39,144 nt of DNA from Pelagibacteraceae bacterium AG-349-L17 (lineage in GTDB: Bacteria; Pseudomonadota; Alphaproteobacteria; Pelagibacterales; Pelagibacteraceae), in NCBI GenBank assembly GCA_003278805.1, contig QCDC01000012.1, positions 1-39,144 of the forward strand, in the 5' to 3' direction. A model generated the notes under the pieces. That model did no database searches. It was given only the letters and a program-made list of their open reading frames with translations, and was not told the origin of the DNA. This document shows positions 16,885 to 24,970 of the stretch, piece by piece (position 1 is the stretch's first letter; each line of letters begins with the position of its first letter). Position numbers and translations under genes: made by a program.

Positions 16885-17522
16885 TTTATATTTAGCCTAT
16901 CTATATAGCTAGACATTTTTAATAGAACTTGATTTTTTGTCAGCTGATCTGATCTAATCAAAATAGAGTCTTTAACTTTAATTAGTGGACTGTGCTTTCT
17001 GTTTTTGTCAGTTAAAGTACGTTCTTTTAGAGACTTTTTTACCTCTTTTAATGGTAATTTCTTTTTAATATCTAACCATCTTCTATAACTTGCAACATCT
17101 AAGCTACATTTAAAATAAAATGCTAAATCATACTTAGGGTTTTTCGATAATATTTTACTAGCAATGTCTCTCCCCTCAACACATATTCTTTTATTTTTTC
17201 TAATAATGGAAATTTGTACTTTGTTAACAATTTCTCTAATTTTTTTTATTTTCGCTAAACCGGCTACATGATTGCTTATTTGCTCTGAATGTAACTTTTG
17301 TTTTGAGATTTTTTTATAAGAAATATTTTTAAATTTATTTTTTATAAAAGTAATTTGATTTTTAGGTTTGTGTTTGATTACTAGCTTGCTAGCATACCTG
17401 TATAAAAGTCCTGAATTTATTAGAAGTAGTTTGTATTTTTTAGATATAAGTTTAGCAGCTGTACTTTTGCCACTTGCTGACTCCCCGTCACAAGCAATGA
17501 TTAGTTTTTTTTGTCTGTTCAT
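16881..17522 (-). CDS. cmk: Cytidylate kinase
   Basis: 213 residues, normal size. It phosphorylates CMP and dCMP. The P-loop DGESASGKSTAAK (12-24) differs from the usual GPxGSGKST by DGES, but NSGLLYRYAS (for DTGALYRA), VEGRDIASKIL (GRDI block) and ERTLTDKNRKHSPL (R-x-x-D-x-x-R) are all in order. The protein is unusually Lys-rich. It is convergent with the MFS gene. In many bacteria cmk lies between aroA and rpsA; neither is present here. Confidence 0.85.
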   Translation of the reverse strand: MNRQKKLIIACDGESASGKSTAAKLISKKYKLLLINSGLLYRYASKLVIKHKPKNQITFIKNKFKNISYKKISKQKLHSEQISNHVAGLAKIKKIREIVNKVQISIIRKNKRICVEGRDIASKILSKNPKYDLAFYFKCSLDVASYRRWLDIKKKLPLKEVKKSLKERTLTDKNRKHSPLIKVKDSILIRSDQLTKNQVLLKMSSYIDRLNIN

Positions 17523-17559
17523 TTAATCTTATGCATATATAGAATTTGATATGACTTGT

Positions 17560-18006
17560 CTAATCTAACAAATTAATTTTATCCCCTACGGTAATTTTTG
17601 AAGACGATAATATTTGACACCTAAGTCCACCTTTTCTCATAAATTCTTTGAGAATATTTTTTTGATCAAGCATTTCGGTAAGATGTCTACAAGGACGGCA
17701 TAATTCAATACCCTCCAATTCAACATTTCCTACTTTTAATTTTTTTCCAATTAAATCATTTAATTGAATACCTTTTGTAACAACATTCCGTCTAAAATTG
17801 ATGTAAGGTATATCGAGCCCGAATTTAATATTATATTCATCTATGTTCTCAACCTCTATTAAAGATAATTGATTGTAAGGATCATTAAAATCATGAAAAT
17901 GTCGATCACCTACTATTCCTTTGTTTGCCAAAACCTCAATTGAATTTACTTCCTTAATAGGCTGATTATTGTTTGCAGCAATTCCTAATTTAAATACTTC
18001 AGCCAT
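17560..18006 (-). CDS. MOSC-domain protein
   Basis: 148 residues. The MOSC (molybdenum cofactor sulfurase C-terminal) fold is suggested by KGIVGDRHF, LSLIEVENI, FRRNVVTKGIQLNDLIGKKL and the Cys motif ELCRPCRHL (Cys103 and Cys106). Stand-alone MOSC proteins handle sulfur or molybdenum cofactor in oxidoreductases. It is divergent from the PhyH gene, sharing a 47-nt gap, and lies 37 nt upstream of cmk. Exact partner unknown; moeA at the right edge shows that the organism makes molybdopterin cofactor. Confidence 0.8.
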   Translation of the reverse strand: MAEVFKLGIAANNNQPIKEVNSIEVLANKGIVGDRHFHDFNDPYNQLSLIEVENIDEYNIKFGLDIPYINFRRNVVTKGIQLNDLIGKKLKVGNVELEGIELCRPCRHLTEMLDQKNILKEFMRKGGLRCQILSSSKITVGDKINLLD

Positions 18007-18012
18007 AAATTA

Positions 18013-18039
18013 TTGAAGAAATAGTTGAGCTCATATAAT
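18013..18039 (+). promoter_or_regulatory. Candidate promoter for the PhyH-like gene
   Basis: TATAAT at 18034-18039 lies 14 nt before the ATG at 18054, with TTGAAG at 18013-18018 as a possible -35 (15-nt spacer, slightly short; TATTGA at 18011 gives 17). The leader would be only a few bases long. It sits in the divergent gap between the MOSC and PhyH genes. Confidence 0.4.
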
Positions 18040-18053
18040 CTTTTTAAAATAAT

Positions 18054-18878
18054 ATGACTTATCTATCATCAAATCAACTTAAACAATATGAAGATCAAGG
18101 TTACATATCCCCTATTGAAATTTTATCTAGTAGTGAAGCATTAGAGGCAAGAAAAGAAATAGAATTAATTGAAAAAAAAATGCCAAATGAAATAGAAAAA
18201 ACAGGAAGATACAATATTCATTTAATTTCACCAAAACTTGATTCGATTGTTCATAATTCAAAAATTTTAGATGCAGTCGAAAGTATTATTGGAAAAAATA
18301 TCTTAGTTTGTAGCACTACTCTATTTATTAAAAACCCTAACGAACAAGGATTTGTAAGCTATCATCAAGATGCAAAATATATAGGTTTAGAACCACACAA
18401 TTGGGTTACAGCATGGGTAGCTTTGACAGACTCCAATGAAAATAACGGATGTATGAAAATGTGGCCCAAATCACATTTAAATATTAAAGATCACAGCGAG
18501 AAATTTGATAAAGGCAATTTGCTTACTCGAGGACAAACAGTGGAAAATGTGCCTGAAGACGAAGTTAAATCTATAGAACTAAAAGCTGGTCAAATGTCTT
18601 TGCATCATCCAAGAGTGGTACATGGATCAGGAATAAATAAGAGTAATGATAGAAGAATAGGATTTGTTATCCAAAGTTATATAGGAACAAATGTAAAGCA
18701 AACCTTAGGTAAAAATAGTGTTCAAGTTGCAAGAGGAGAGGATAAATATAATCATCATGAAATTATAAAAAGAACTAATACTTTACTGAGTGAAGAAAGT
18801 ATTTTACTTCGAAAAAAAGAAAATGATTATTTGCAGGAAATTTTTTATAAAGGTGCAAAACAAAAAAGTTCTTATTAA
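18054..18878 (+). CDS. Phytanoyl-CoA dioxygenase (PhyH) family Fe(II)/2-oxoglutarate oxygenase
   Basis: 274 residues. The iron facial triad is visible as His104-Gln-Asp106 in VSYHQDAKYIG and His190 in PRVVHGSG. Arg200 or Arg201 in DRRIGFVIQSY is placed to bind 2-oxoglutarate. The central blocks TAWVALTDSNENNGCMKMWPKSH are typical of PhyH proteins, which hydroxylate small molecules, lipids, ectoine or phosphonates. Substrate cannot be assigned. It is monocistronic and converges with the pcs-like gene, overlapping it by 4 nt. Confidence 0.85.
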   Translation: MTYLSSNQLKQYEDQGYISPIEILSSSEALEARKEIELIEKKMPNEIEKTGRYNIHLISPKLDSIVHNSKILDAVESIIGKNILVCSTTLFIKNPNEQGFVSYHQDAKYIGLEPHNWVTAWVALTDSNENNGCMKMWPKSHLNIKDHSEKFDKGNLLTRGQTVENVPEDEVKSIELKAGQMSLHHPRVVHGSGINKSNDRRIGFVIQSYIGTNVKQTLGKNSVQVARGEDKYNHHEIIKRTNTLLSEESILLRKKENDYLQEIFYKGAKQKSSY

Positions 18879-19612
18879 TTTCTGAATGTTTTAAATATAC
18901 TTACGGATATAAAATAAATATTTGAAACAACCCATAAAAACATTAAGAAAACCTCATATACTGGGTTAGTATTCAAATCTTTTATTAAAATTAATAAAAT
19001 TGAAGTAATGAACCAGAATATTGCAAAAATTATTGATAAACTTTTAAATTTTTTAACTCTTAAGGGGTGAATACATTTTAAAGGAGAAAATTTTAGTAAT
19101 ATTAATAAAATTAAAAATATTAAATTAATATTTTGGCTGGTGCCAAAAATATAAAAATAAAGGACAATAACATTCCAAATAGCTGGGAAACCATTATAGT
19201 AATTATCATTTGTTAAAATATTCAAATTCACATAAGAATAAATAGAAATAAAAATTAAAATAACTGGAATTAATAAAATAAACTGATCTGGTACATACCT
19301 AAACCAATAAATCATTACTGATGGTATTATAACGTAATTAAAAAAATCAATTATACTATCCAGCATTTTACCATCGATATGTGGTAGATTTTTTTTCACA
19401 TTAAATTTTCTAGCTAAAGACCCATCAACACTGTCTATTAAAAATGCACACCCAAGCCAAAGAAAAGCCTCTTTTTGGTTGTTATTCATAACAGCAATTA
19501 AAGCAAAAAAACCAGCAACAATTCCAAATCCAGTCAACAAATGAACAAGAATACTGAGAAATCTATCTTGTTTAAAAAGTTCATTCGTTTTAATATTTTT
19601 TTCTTTACTCAT
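18875..19612 (-). CDS. pcs: Phosphatidylcholine synthase (Pcs-type CDP-alcohol phosphatidyltransferase)
   Basis: 245 residues, about 7-8 membrane helices. The CDP-alcohol transferase motif is Asp63-Gly64-x2-Ala67-Arg68-x12-Gly81-x3-Asp85-x3-Asp89. The 12-residue gap between AR and G is the Pcs spacing; other family members usually have 8. Surrounding blocks NVKKNLPHIDG, DNYYNGFPAIWN and IHPLRVKKFKSL also resemble rhizobial Pcs. Pcs condenses choline with CDP-diacylglycerol to make phosphatidylcholine. It is the last gene of a minus-strand trio, 9 nt after a secreted Cys-rich protein. Phosphatidylserine synthase is the alternative. Confidence 0.75.
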   Translation of the reverse strand: MSKEKNIKTNELFKQDRFLSILVHLLTGFGIVAGFFALIAVMNNNQKEAFLWLGCAFLIDSVDGSLARKFNVKKNLPHIDGKMLDSIIDFFNYVIIPSVMIYWFRYVPDQFILLIPVILIFISIYSYVNLNILTNDNYYNGFPAIWNVIVLYFYIFGTSQNINLIFLILLILLKFSPLKCIHPLRVKKFKSLSIIFAIFWFITSILLILIKDLNTNPVYEVFLMFLWVVSNIYFISVSIFKTFRN

Positions 19613-19621
19613 TTTTCTAAA

Positions 19622-20314
19622 TTATCTTGCCAATTTTATAAAAATATCTCCCATCCCGCTTTGTAACTCTTCATCAGGTGTATTGTTTCTAAATTCACAA
19701 AACAAACCTGTAACCTGATGATTATTAATTTTGACAATTTCAGATTTGTCGCAAGATTTAGCTTTATGAAATAAGCCAATAACCAGCCTATTATTTAGTT
19801 CTATAACTTGATCTTTTGATAAACTTTCACCATCACAAAAGTAATCTCTATTTACTTGTTTTGGAAAATTTTTTTTACCACATGGGTTTTTAATTGTTAA
19901 AACATAAAACTCTTTTTCGATATCTTTAAATTTATGTTTCATTTTTTCAACTTTTGAATATTTCATTACATCACAAGAACATGGAATACAGCATCTGTAG
20001 TAATCCCCACAAATTTTTTTATTTGTGTTGACTTCTTTTAAATATAATTTTTCAGGTATGGCGTTAGGATCAATTAAAGAACCGGATACCGCGCAATAAA
20101 GTTTATTAAACTCTACAAATTCTTGATACGCAATATCTTTATTTAATATATGTTTAAAAAATTTTGGACCAGCAGCGTTTCTATTTCTATCTGGAAATAT
20201 TTTACTCCACTCATTTACTAATTCTTGATAATAATTTCTTTCTTGTGCTTCTATACTTGAGTTATAAGACAAAACTAAAAATGCAGTGCATATTATTAAT
20301 AAAAATTTTTTCAT
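19622..20314 (-). CDS. Secreted cysteine-rich protein of unknown function
   Basis: 230 residues with a Sec signal peptide (about residues 1-23, MKKFLLIICTAFLVLSYNSS, cut near IEAQ). The mature part has about ten Cys, including a dense cluster KKICGDYYRCCIPCSCDVM in the middle and spaced single Cys toward the end. The pairing suggests disulfides or a metal site in the periplasm. No family was recognised. It lies 7 nt after the FG-GAP/UnbV gene and 9 nt before pcs, so the three are probably one operon. Confidence 0.75.
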   Translation of the reverse strand: MKKFLLIICTAFLVLSYNSSIEAQERNYYQELVNEWSKIFPDRNRNAAGPKFFKHILNKDIAYQEFVEFNKLYCAVSGSLIDPNAIPEKLYLKEVNTNKKICGDYYRCCIPCSCDVMKYSKVEKMKHKFKDIEKEFYVLTIKNPCGKKNFPKQVNRDYFCDGESLSKDQVIELNNRLVIGLFHKAKSCDKSEIVKINNHQVTGLFCEFRNNTPDEELQSGMGDIFIKLAR

Positions 20315-20321
20315 AAAAAGA

Positions 20322-21749
20322 TTAATTATTTTGTTTAACTTCCAATGTTTTATTTAAATTTTTAATTTCAAAAATATCTTCTTTACCATTTGTCCAAGTC
20401 ACTAAAATTTTAATATTTTTCTCATTTTTTCGAATTCCATAATGTGCCACTGGCTCCATTTGACACAAGTAACCCGAGCCTGCATCTATTGTTTTAGAAT
20501 GAGTTCTTAAATTTGAAATAAGTGTAACTGTGGCACCCCTTGCTGGAGCTCCATAAATATTAATTGGTTTAATTCTTAAATAATCATTATTTTTTGAATT
20601 TGCCTTGTATAAAGTTAGAGGTTGATAACCTGACTCACCATGAGATATTAAAAGTTCAAGTATTCCATCACCATCTATATCTGCTACTGCAGCTCCTGTT
20701 CCTAATCCGTTAGTTTCTAAAGCATTTCGAATATTTATTTCTTTAAACTCACCATTATCTAAAATCTTAAATAATTTATTTGGCTCACCAATATTATTCA
20801 TGAACACTTCGTCATAACCATCATTATCAAAATCCGCAGAGATTACTGTTCTAATTCTCGATGGGGCGCTAAATGGTTTGTCAGCTATGTCTACAAACTT
20901 ATCATTTTTTAAAACATATGCTCTATGAGGCCCTTCCCAATTTGAAGTTAATATATCTAATCTACCTCTATAATAAATATCGCTTAGCGCAGTTCCACGC
21001 CCGTTTTGAAATGTATCATCAACTGCATAATCTTTTGCAAGTTCAATAAAATTTCCACTATTATTATAGTATAAAAAATTCTCCCCTCTCTCATTGGCAG
21101 CAAAAATATCTGATCTTCCAGATAAAATATTACCTGAAATAACCGCCCTACCTCCAGTAATTTTATCAATACCTAGCTTTGAGGCTTTGTCTATTATTTC
21201 ATTTCCTTCTTGCTCATAAAATCTTGTTGGTCCTCCATAATTTGCAACGTATATTCCGTAAGCTCCATTTCCATTTCTATCTACACATACAACTGATCTA
21301 CCTGCTGTAAGATTTAAATTTTTCTGGTTTATTTCTAATTCAAATAAATCGAAAAATTTATTTCCATCAAAATCTAACAATCTGTCAGAATATCTTTTGT
21401 TTCCACTATAAGTGTCTGTGTTTAAAAAATATATTTCCTCATAACCATCTTGATCAATATCACAAGATGCTACTCCTATTGTTTTACGATTTTTGTCTAC
21501 AAATATACTTTGGTCAATTGAATTAAACAAAATACCTTTTTTATGAGCTAAGGCTAAATTATTAAATCCAAATCCAGTAACTATAAATTCAAAGCTACCA
21601 TCATTGTTTACGTCCGAAACAGACACGCCATAACTTAATCTAGGTTGATTTTCTAATATTTGATAAGTTATATCTTCGAAGAAATCGTCTGACTTGGAAT
21701 AATTAATAATATTTAAAAATACAAATAAAAATATAAATAATTTTTTCAT
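20322..21749 (-). CDS. Secreted FG-GAP/VCBS-repeat protein with C-terminal UnbV/ASPIC domain
   Basis: 475 residues with an N-terminal signal peptide (MKKLFIFLFVFLNIINYSKS). About seven beta-propeller repeats with calcium-binding loops are visible, such as DVNNDGSFEF, DIDQDGYEEIYF, DRNGNGAYGIYV, DFDNDGYDEVFM and DIDGDGILELLI. The end (about residues 385-470) has GAPARGATVTLISN and DAGSGYLCQMEPVAHYGI, the UnbV/ASPIC domain found in CRTAC1-like proteins. The role is unknown; such proteins are extracellular or periplasmic and probably bind surfaces or sugars. It is first in the trio leading to pcs and is divergent from the 155-residue gene at 21849. Confidence 0.85.
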   Translation of the reverse strand: MKKLFIFLFVFLNIINYSKSDDFFEDITYQILENQPRLSYGVSVSDVNNDGSFEFIVTGFGFNNLALAHKKGILFNSIDQSIFVDKNRKTIGVASCDIDQDGYEEIYFLNTDTYSGNKRYSDRLLDFDGNKFFDLFELEINQKNLNLTAGRSVVCVDRNGNGAYGIYVANYGGPTRFYEQEGNEIIDKASKLGIDKITGGRAVISGNILSGRSDIFAANERGENFLYYNNSGNFIELAKDYAVDDTFQNGRGTALSDIYYRGRLDILTSNWEGPHRAYVLKNDKFVDIADKPFSAPSRIRTVISADFDNDGYDEVFMNNIGEPNKLFKILDNGEFKEINIRNALETNGLGTGAAVADIDGDGILELLISHGESGYQPLTLYKANSKNNDYLRIKPINIYGAPARGATVTLISNLRTHSKTIDAGSGYLCQMEPVAHYGIRKNEKNIKILVTWTNGKEDIFEIKNLNKTLEVKQNN

Positions 21750-21848
21750 TTAATTTCCACTAGACTAAAAATTTAAAATTAAAACTGTTAATATTGGCAT
21801 AGTTAATTTAGTGTAATTTTAATAGTAAATTTAAAAATTTTATAAAAT

Positions 21849-22316
21849 ATGAATGATCTCAACAAAGCACCAAACGATTTTTTTGATAATTGGAATAAAA
21901 TCCAATCAATGTCATATAAAAACGTCATTGAACTACTTGTAAAGAGAAGTAGCGAAAAAAAGATATTAGCTTTAATTCAATTTGAATTAGATCAATTTTC
22001 AGAAAATGTTCAAAAGGATTTAGCTATTTCTGAAACAAGTTCTTTCTATCAAGAAATATCTAATCTTTTTAAAGATTCGAACTGGTGGTCAACTGCTACA
22101 GTCACAGATGCTTGTAAATATTACTTAAAATGTGCAAGAGATAATATTTCTTATTTTGAAAATTATGTTGAAGCGGATAGTGATTTATCTCAAAATCAAA
22201 AAAATGAGATATTTGCCTTATATCAATTATGCAATTTATTCGTTTCTTGGAATGCTATTAAAGACAAACAGATCAGAGAAATTATAGATATTAGAAAAAG
22301 TTTATTTTTTAGATAA
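21849..22316 (+). CDS. Hypothetical alpha-helical protein
   Basis: 155 residues, mostly helical, with no signal peptide, membrane segment or recognised motif. Trp-rich helix boundaries such as NWNKIQSM, SNWWSTATVTDACKYYLKCARDNI and FVSWNAIKDKQI are seen. The amphipathic pattern slightly recalls phasin-like coiled proteins, but this is weak. It lies 64 nt upstream of the first methyltransferase, on the same strand, so it could be either the edge of the core genome or the first gene of the defence island. Confidence 0.6.
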   Translation: MNDLNKAPNDFFDNWNKIQSMSYKNVIELLVKRSSEKKILALIQFELDQFSENVQKDLAISETSSFYQEISNLFKDSNWWSTATVTDACKYYLKCARDNISYFENYVEADSDLSQNQKNEIFALYQLCNLFVSWNAIKDKQIREIIDIRKSLFFR

Positions 22317-22354
22317 ATAAAATTTAGAACTTTTATCCGAACAATTATAAATCG

Positions 22355-22363
22355 TGATATAAT
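22355..22363 (+). promoter_or_regulatory. Extended -10 promoter for the first methyltransferase gene
   Basis: TGATATAAT is a perfect extended -10 (TGnTATAAT). Transcription would start near 22370, about 11 nt before the ATG at 22381. No good -35 is seen, which an extended -10 can tolerate. It would express this methyltransferase independently of the upstream gene. Confidence 0.5.
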
Positions 22364-22380
22364 TAATAAAACGACTCAAT

Positions 22381-23424
22381 ATGAAAAATACAAATATTCA
22401 AGCAATTAGTTTATTTTCTGGTGCTGGAGGTTTGGATATTGGCACTAAACAAAACAATATTGAACTTAAAGTATCGATAGATAATGATGAAGATTCTGTG
22501 AGAACGCTTGAATTAAACTCAGATTTCAAGGAAACAAAATTAATCAAAGACGATATAAAAAAGACAAAAGTAAAAAAAATAGAAAAATATTTAAATGGGA
22601 AGAAAACAATTATTATAGGTGGCCCTCCTTGTCAGCCTTTTTCGAAAAATGGTTATTGGATTACAAATGAAAATAGAAAAATTACAAAAGATCCAAGAAA
22701 TTGTATTGATGATTTTTTTAAATTTGTAGAGGAAATTAATCCTGATGGTTTTTTAATTGAAAATGTTGAAAGTATCTTACACCCAACAAATAAAAAAGCC
22801 GTTGATACTATCATAAGAAAAACAAAAAAGTTTAATTACAGTTTTAAAATGGTTAAAGCTAATGCATTGGATTATGGTGTCCCCCAAAAGAGAAAAAGAG
22901 TTTTTTTTATGGGATCCAAAAAAGAATTTAATAATGAAGAACCTCAAAAGACTCATTATGATCCTAATAAACCAGACTTATTTAATAAAAGTTTAAAACC
23001 TTATGAAACAGTTGGAAAGCATATTAAAGAATTTGATAAAGATATTTATGAAGAAGAAAATGAAAAGACAAATCTTGGAACTTATTATAAAGAATTAAAA
23101 AAAGTAAAACCCGGTGAAAACTACCTTGCTTTATGTGATGGTAAAAAATCAAATTTTAAAAAAAATACAAGATTTTGGAATTTCTTATTAAAGTTAAAAG
23201 AAGATCTTCCATCGTGGACGATCGCGGCTCAACCTGGACCATGGGTTGGTCCTTTTCACTGGACTAATAGAAGACTTAGAGTGCCTGAGATAGCAGCTAT
23301 ACAAACTTTTCCTAAAAATTATAAATTTTTTGGTAATAGAAGGTCTATACAACGACAGATAGGAAACGCAGTACCACCATTGATGGGTAAGGCAATGGTG
23401 AAGTATTTGGTAGACAACTTATAG
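22381..23424 (+). CDS. DNA (cytosine-5) methyltransferase 1 of the MORC/Z1 system
   Basis: 347 residues, complete. The SAM motif is LFSGAGGLDIG (11-21). The catalytic Cys84 sits in GGPPCQPFSK, ENV is at 127-129, DYGVPQKRKRV is at 164-173, and RQIGNAVPPL begins at 325. This is an ordered C5-cytosine methylase of the Dcm type. The target recognition region (about 230-300) contains PSWTIAAQPGPWVGPFHW. It most likely protects host DNA as the modification half of the restriction system. The 3' end overlaps the convergent nuclease gene by 6 nt. Target site unknown. Confidence 0.95.
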   Translation: MKNTNIQAISLFSGAGGLDIGTKQNNIELKVSIDNDEDSVRTLELNSDFKETKLIKDDIKKTKVKKIEKYLNGKKTIIIGGPPCQPFSKNGYWITNENRKITKDPRNCIDDFFKFVEEINPDGFLIENVESILHPTNKKAVDTIIRKTKKFNYSFKMVKANALDYGVPQKRKRVFFMGSKKEFNNEEPQKTHYDPNKPDLFNKSLKPYETVGKHIKEFDKDIYEEENEKTNLGTYYKELKKVKPGENYLALCDGKKSNFKKNTRFWNFLLKLKEDLPSWTIAAQPGPWVGPFHWTNRRLRVPEIAAIQTFPKNYKFFGNRRSIQRQIGNAVPPLMGKAMVKYLVDNL

Positions 23425-24933
23425 AAGCCATTTAATATTTGATTCATTTTCATCAAATGTTTCAATTTTATTATTTTGGAACCAGCATAAAGTTATGTTT
23501 TGATTTTTTAAAAATTCAATTTGTTCTTTATCAATAAAATCTTCTGGGTTACTAGGAAGTAATAAGAATAAATCTGTGTCCTTTAAAATTAATAAATCAG
23601 ATCTATTAGGAATTTTCTTAAAATATATTGCATGTTTAAAATAATATTCTTTTAACTGAACAATAGCATGTCTTAACTGACTTTTGAAATTTGATTTATT
23701 AAAAGTTTTAATTTCAAATAATTTACCTCGATTTTTGTATTCTGTATAAAAATCAATATTCAACGAATATTTTTTTATCAATTTTTTCTTATTACAGATT
23801 GATGCTAATTTATTAACTACACTATTATGCTCTTTGGTAGCTTCAAGTCTTGCAATTATTGATTCCACAGGGTCTGCATAATCGCCCTCATTGAAATCCA
23901 ACTCTTTTTGTGTCCGATTTAAATCAAAGTCCAAGAGTAAGTTAGGATGACTTTCATTATTGATATAATTATCATCTCTATTGTTTTTGATATTTTCAAT
24001 TTTCGTTTCACCAATTAAAATTTCAATACTGTTTGAAATAATTTTATTTTTTATTTTTTTAGCATCTTCAAATAACTTTTTATTATCAATGTTGTTTGAT
24101 TTTGTAACATATTCATCTAATAAAATTTTCTTAGCATGCGGGTCAGGAATTAAGCCTTTTCTTGAATAACTTTTTGTTGGATCTGCTGAAGCAATATTTT
24201 CTAATTTTTTGCTTATACCGTTTATATTTCTAAAATTTTTTGCGGATAATTCCTGGTAATAAAATTCTCTTGGAATAAATCCCATTAAATCAGATCTTTT
24301 TTGGCAATAATTTGAAATTTCCTTAATTTCTAATGCGTTCTTGTTAATAGGAAATTTTCTATTATACAAATCTAAACACAGAATTAATTCATCTTTTCTA
24401 AATCTATTATTCCAACTTTGGATTTTTTTTCTAAATATTTCAGAAAAGTCTCTATCAAATATTATTTTATAATTTTCAAGAACTAGTGGAAATAAAAAAG
24501 CATTAATAGAAAACGAATGTTCAGTAGTCGGTCTATCAGCTAAATTTTTATTTTTATAATAATGAAAATCAAAACCTACCGATCTTGCTTTATTTAATGT
24601 TTGAACTCTTGTAGGTAAAGATTGAGTGGATCTAATATTAATATTATAACCATAATTCCAAAATGAAAATGTGTTGGTTGTTTTATCGTATCCTAACAGT
24701 AAAATTTTATAATCCTCTCCCATATAAGAATGTAGTGTTTCTTTAAGTTTAGGATTGAGTTGTATTCTTCTCTCTGCTGGTGGTCTTTTATTAACCGGTC
24801 CTTGAATCTTTGAATAATATAAAAGATACTTATTATCATCTAAAAAAATCTCTAAAAGATTTTCATCAATTTGATTTAGTGTATAATTATATAATTTCTG
24901 TTCTAAAGAATAATTAATTAGATTATAAATCAT
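23419..24933 (-). CDS. Probable restriction endonuclease (PD-(D/E)XK fold)
   Basis: 504 residues. The C-terminal part has a nuclease signature: Asp394 in NIDFYTEYKNRG, then Glu407-Ile-Lys409 in KLFEIKTFNK, then a helix with Gln426 (LRHAIVQLKEYYF), the D...ExK...Q order of PD-(D/E)XK enzymes. The N-terminal half (PAERRIQLNPKL, ILLLGYDKTTNTFSFWNYGY, then STQSLPTRVQ) is a separate domain, perhaps for target recognition. A Lys/Asn-rich middle joins them. It is divergent from methyltransferase 2 (37-nt gap) and convergent with methyltransferase 1 (6-nt overlap), so it is very likely the cutting subunit. It has no match to a named enzyme that I recognise. Confidence 0.7.
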   Translation of the reverse strand: MIYNLINYSLEQKLYNYTLNQIDENLLEIFLDDNKYLLYYSKIQGPVNKRPPAERRIQLNPKLKETLHSYMGEDYKILLLGYDKTTNTFSFWNYGYNINIRSTQSLPTRVQTLNKARSVGFDFHYYKNKNLADRPTTEHSFSINAFLFPLVLENYKIIFDRDFSEIFRKKIQSWNNRFRKDELILCLDLYNRKFPINKNALEIKEISNYCQKRSDLMGFIPREFYYQELSAKNFRNINGISKKLENIASADPTKSYSRKGLIPDPHAKKILLDEYVTKSNNIDNKKLFEDAKKIKNKIISNSIEILIGETKIENIKNNRDDNYINNESHPNLLLDFDLNRTQKELDFNEGDYADPVESIIARLEATKEHNSVVNKLASICNKKKLIKKYSLNIDFYTEYKNRGKLFEIKTFNKSNFKSQLRHAIVQLKEYYFKHAIYFKKIPNRSDLLILKDTDLFLLLPSNPEDFIDKEQIEFLKNQNITLCWFQNNKIETFDENESNIKWLL

Positions 24934-24970
24934 ATGTACTTATAAATTATCAAAATTATAAAAAAAAGTA

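Noticed and set aside
21750..21848. Possible promoter with TTGGCA in the divergent gap before 21849
   Set aside because: No -10 at acceptable spacing could be placed; AT-rich background makes any match weak.
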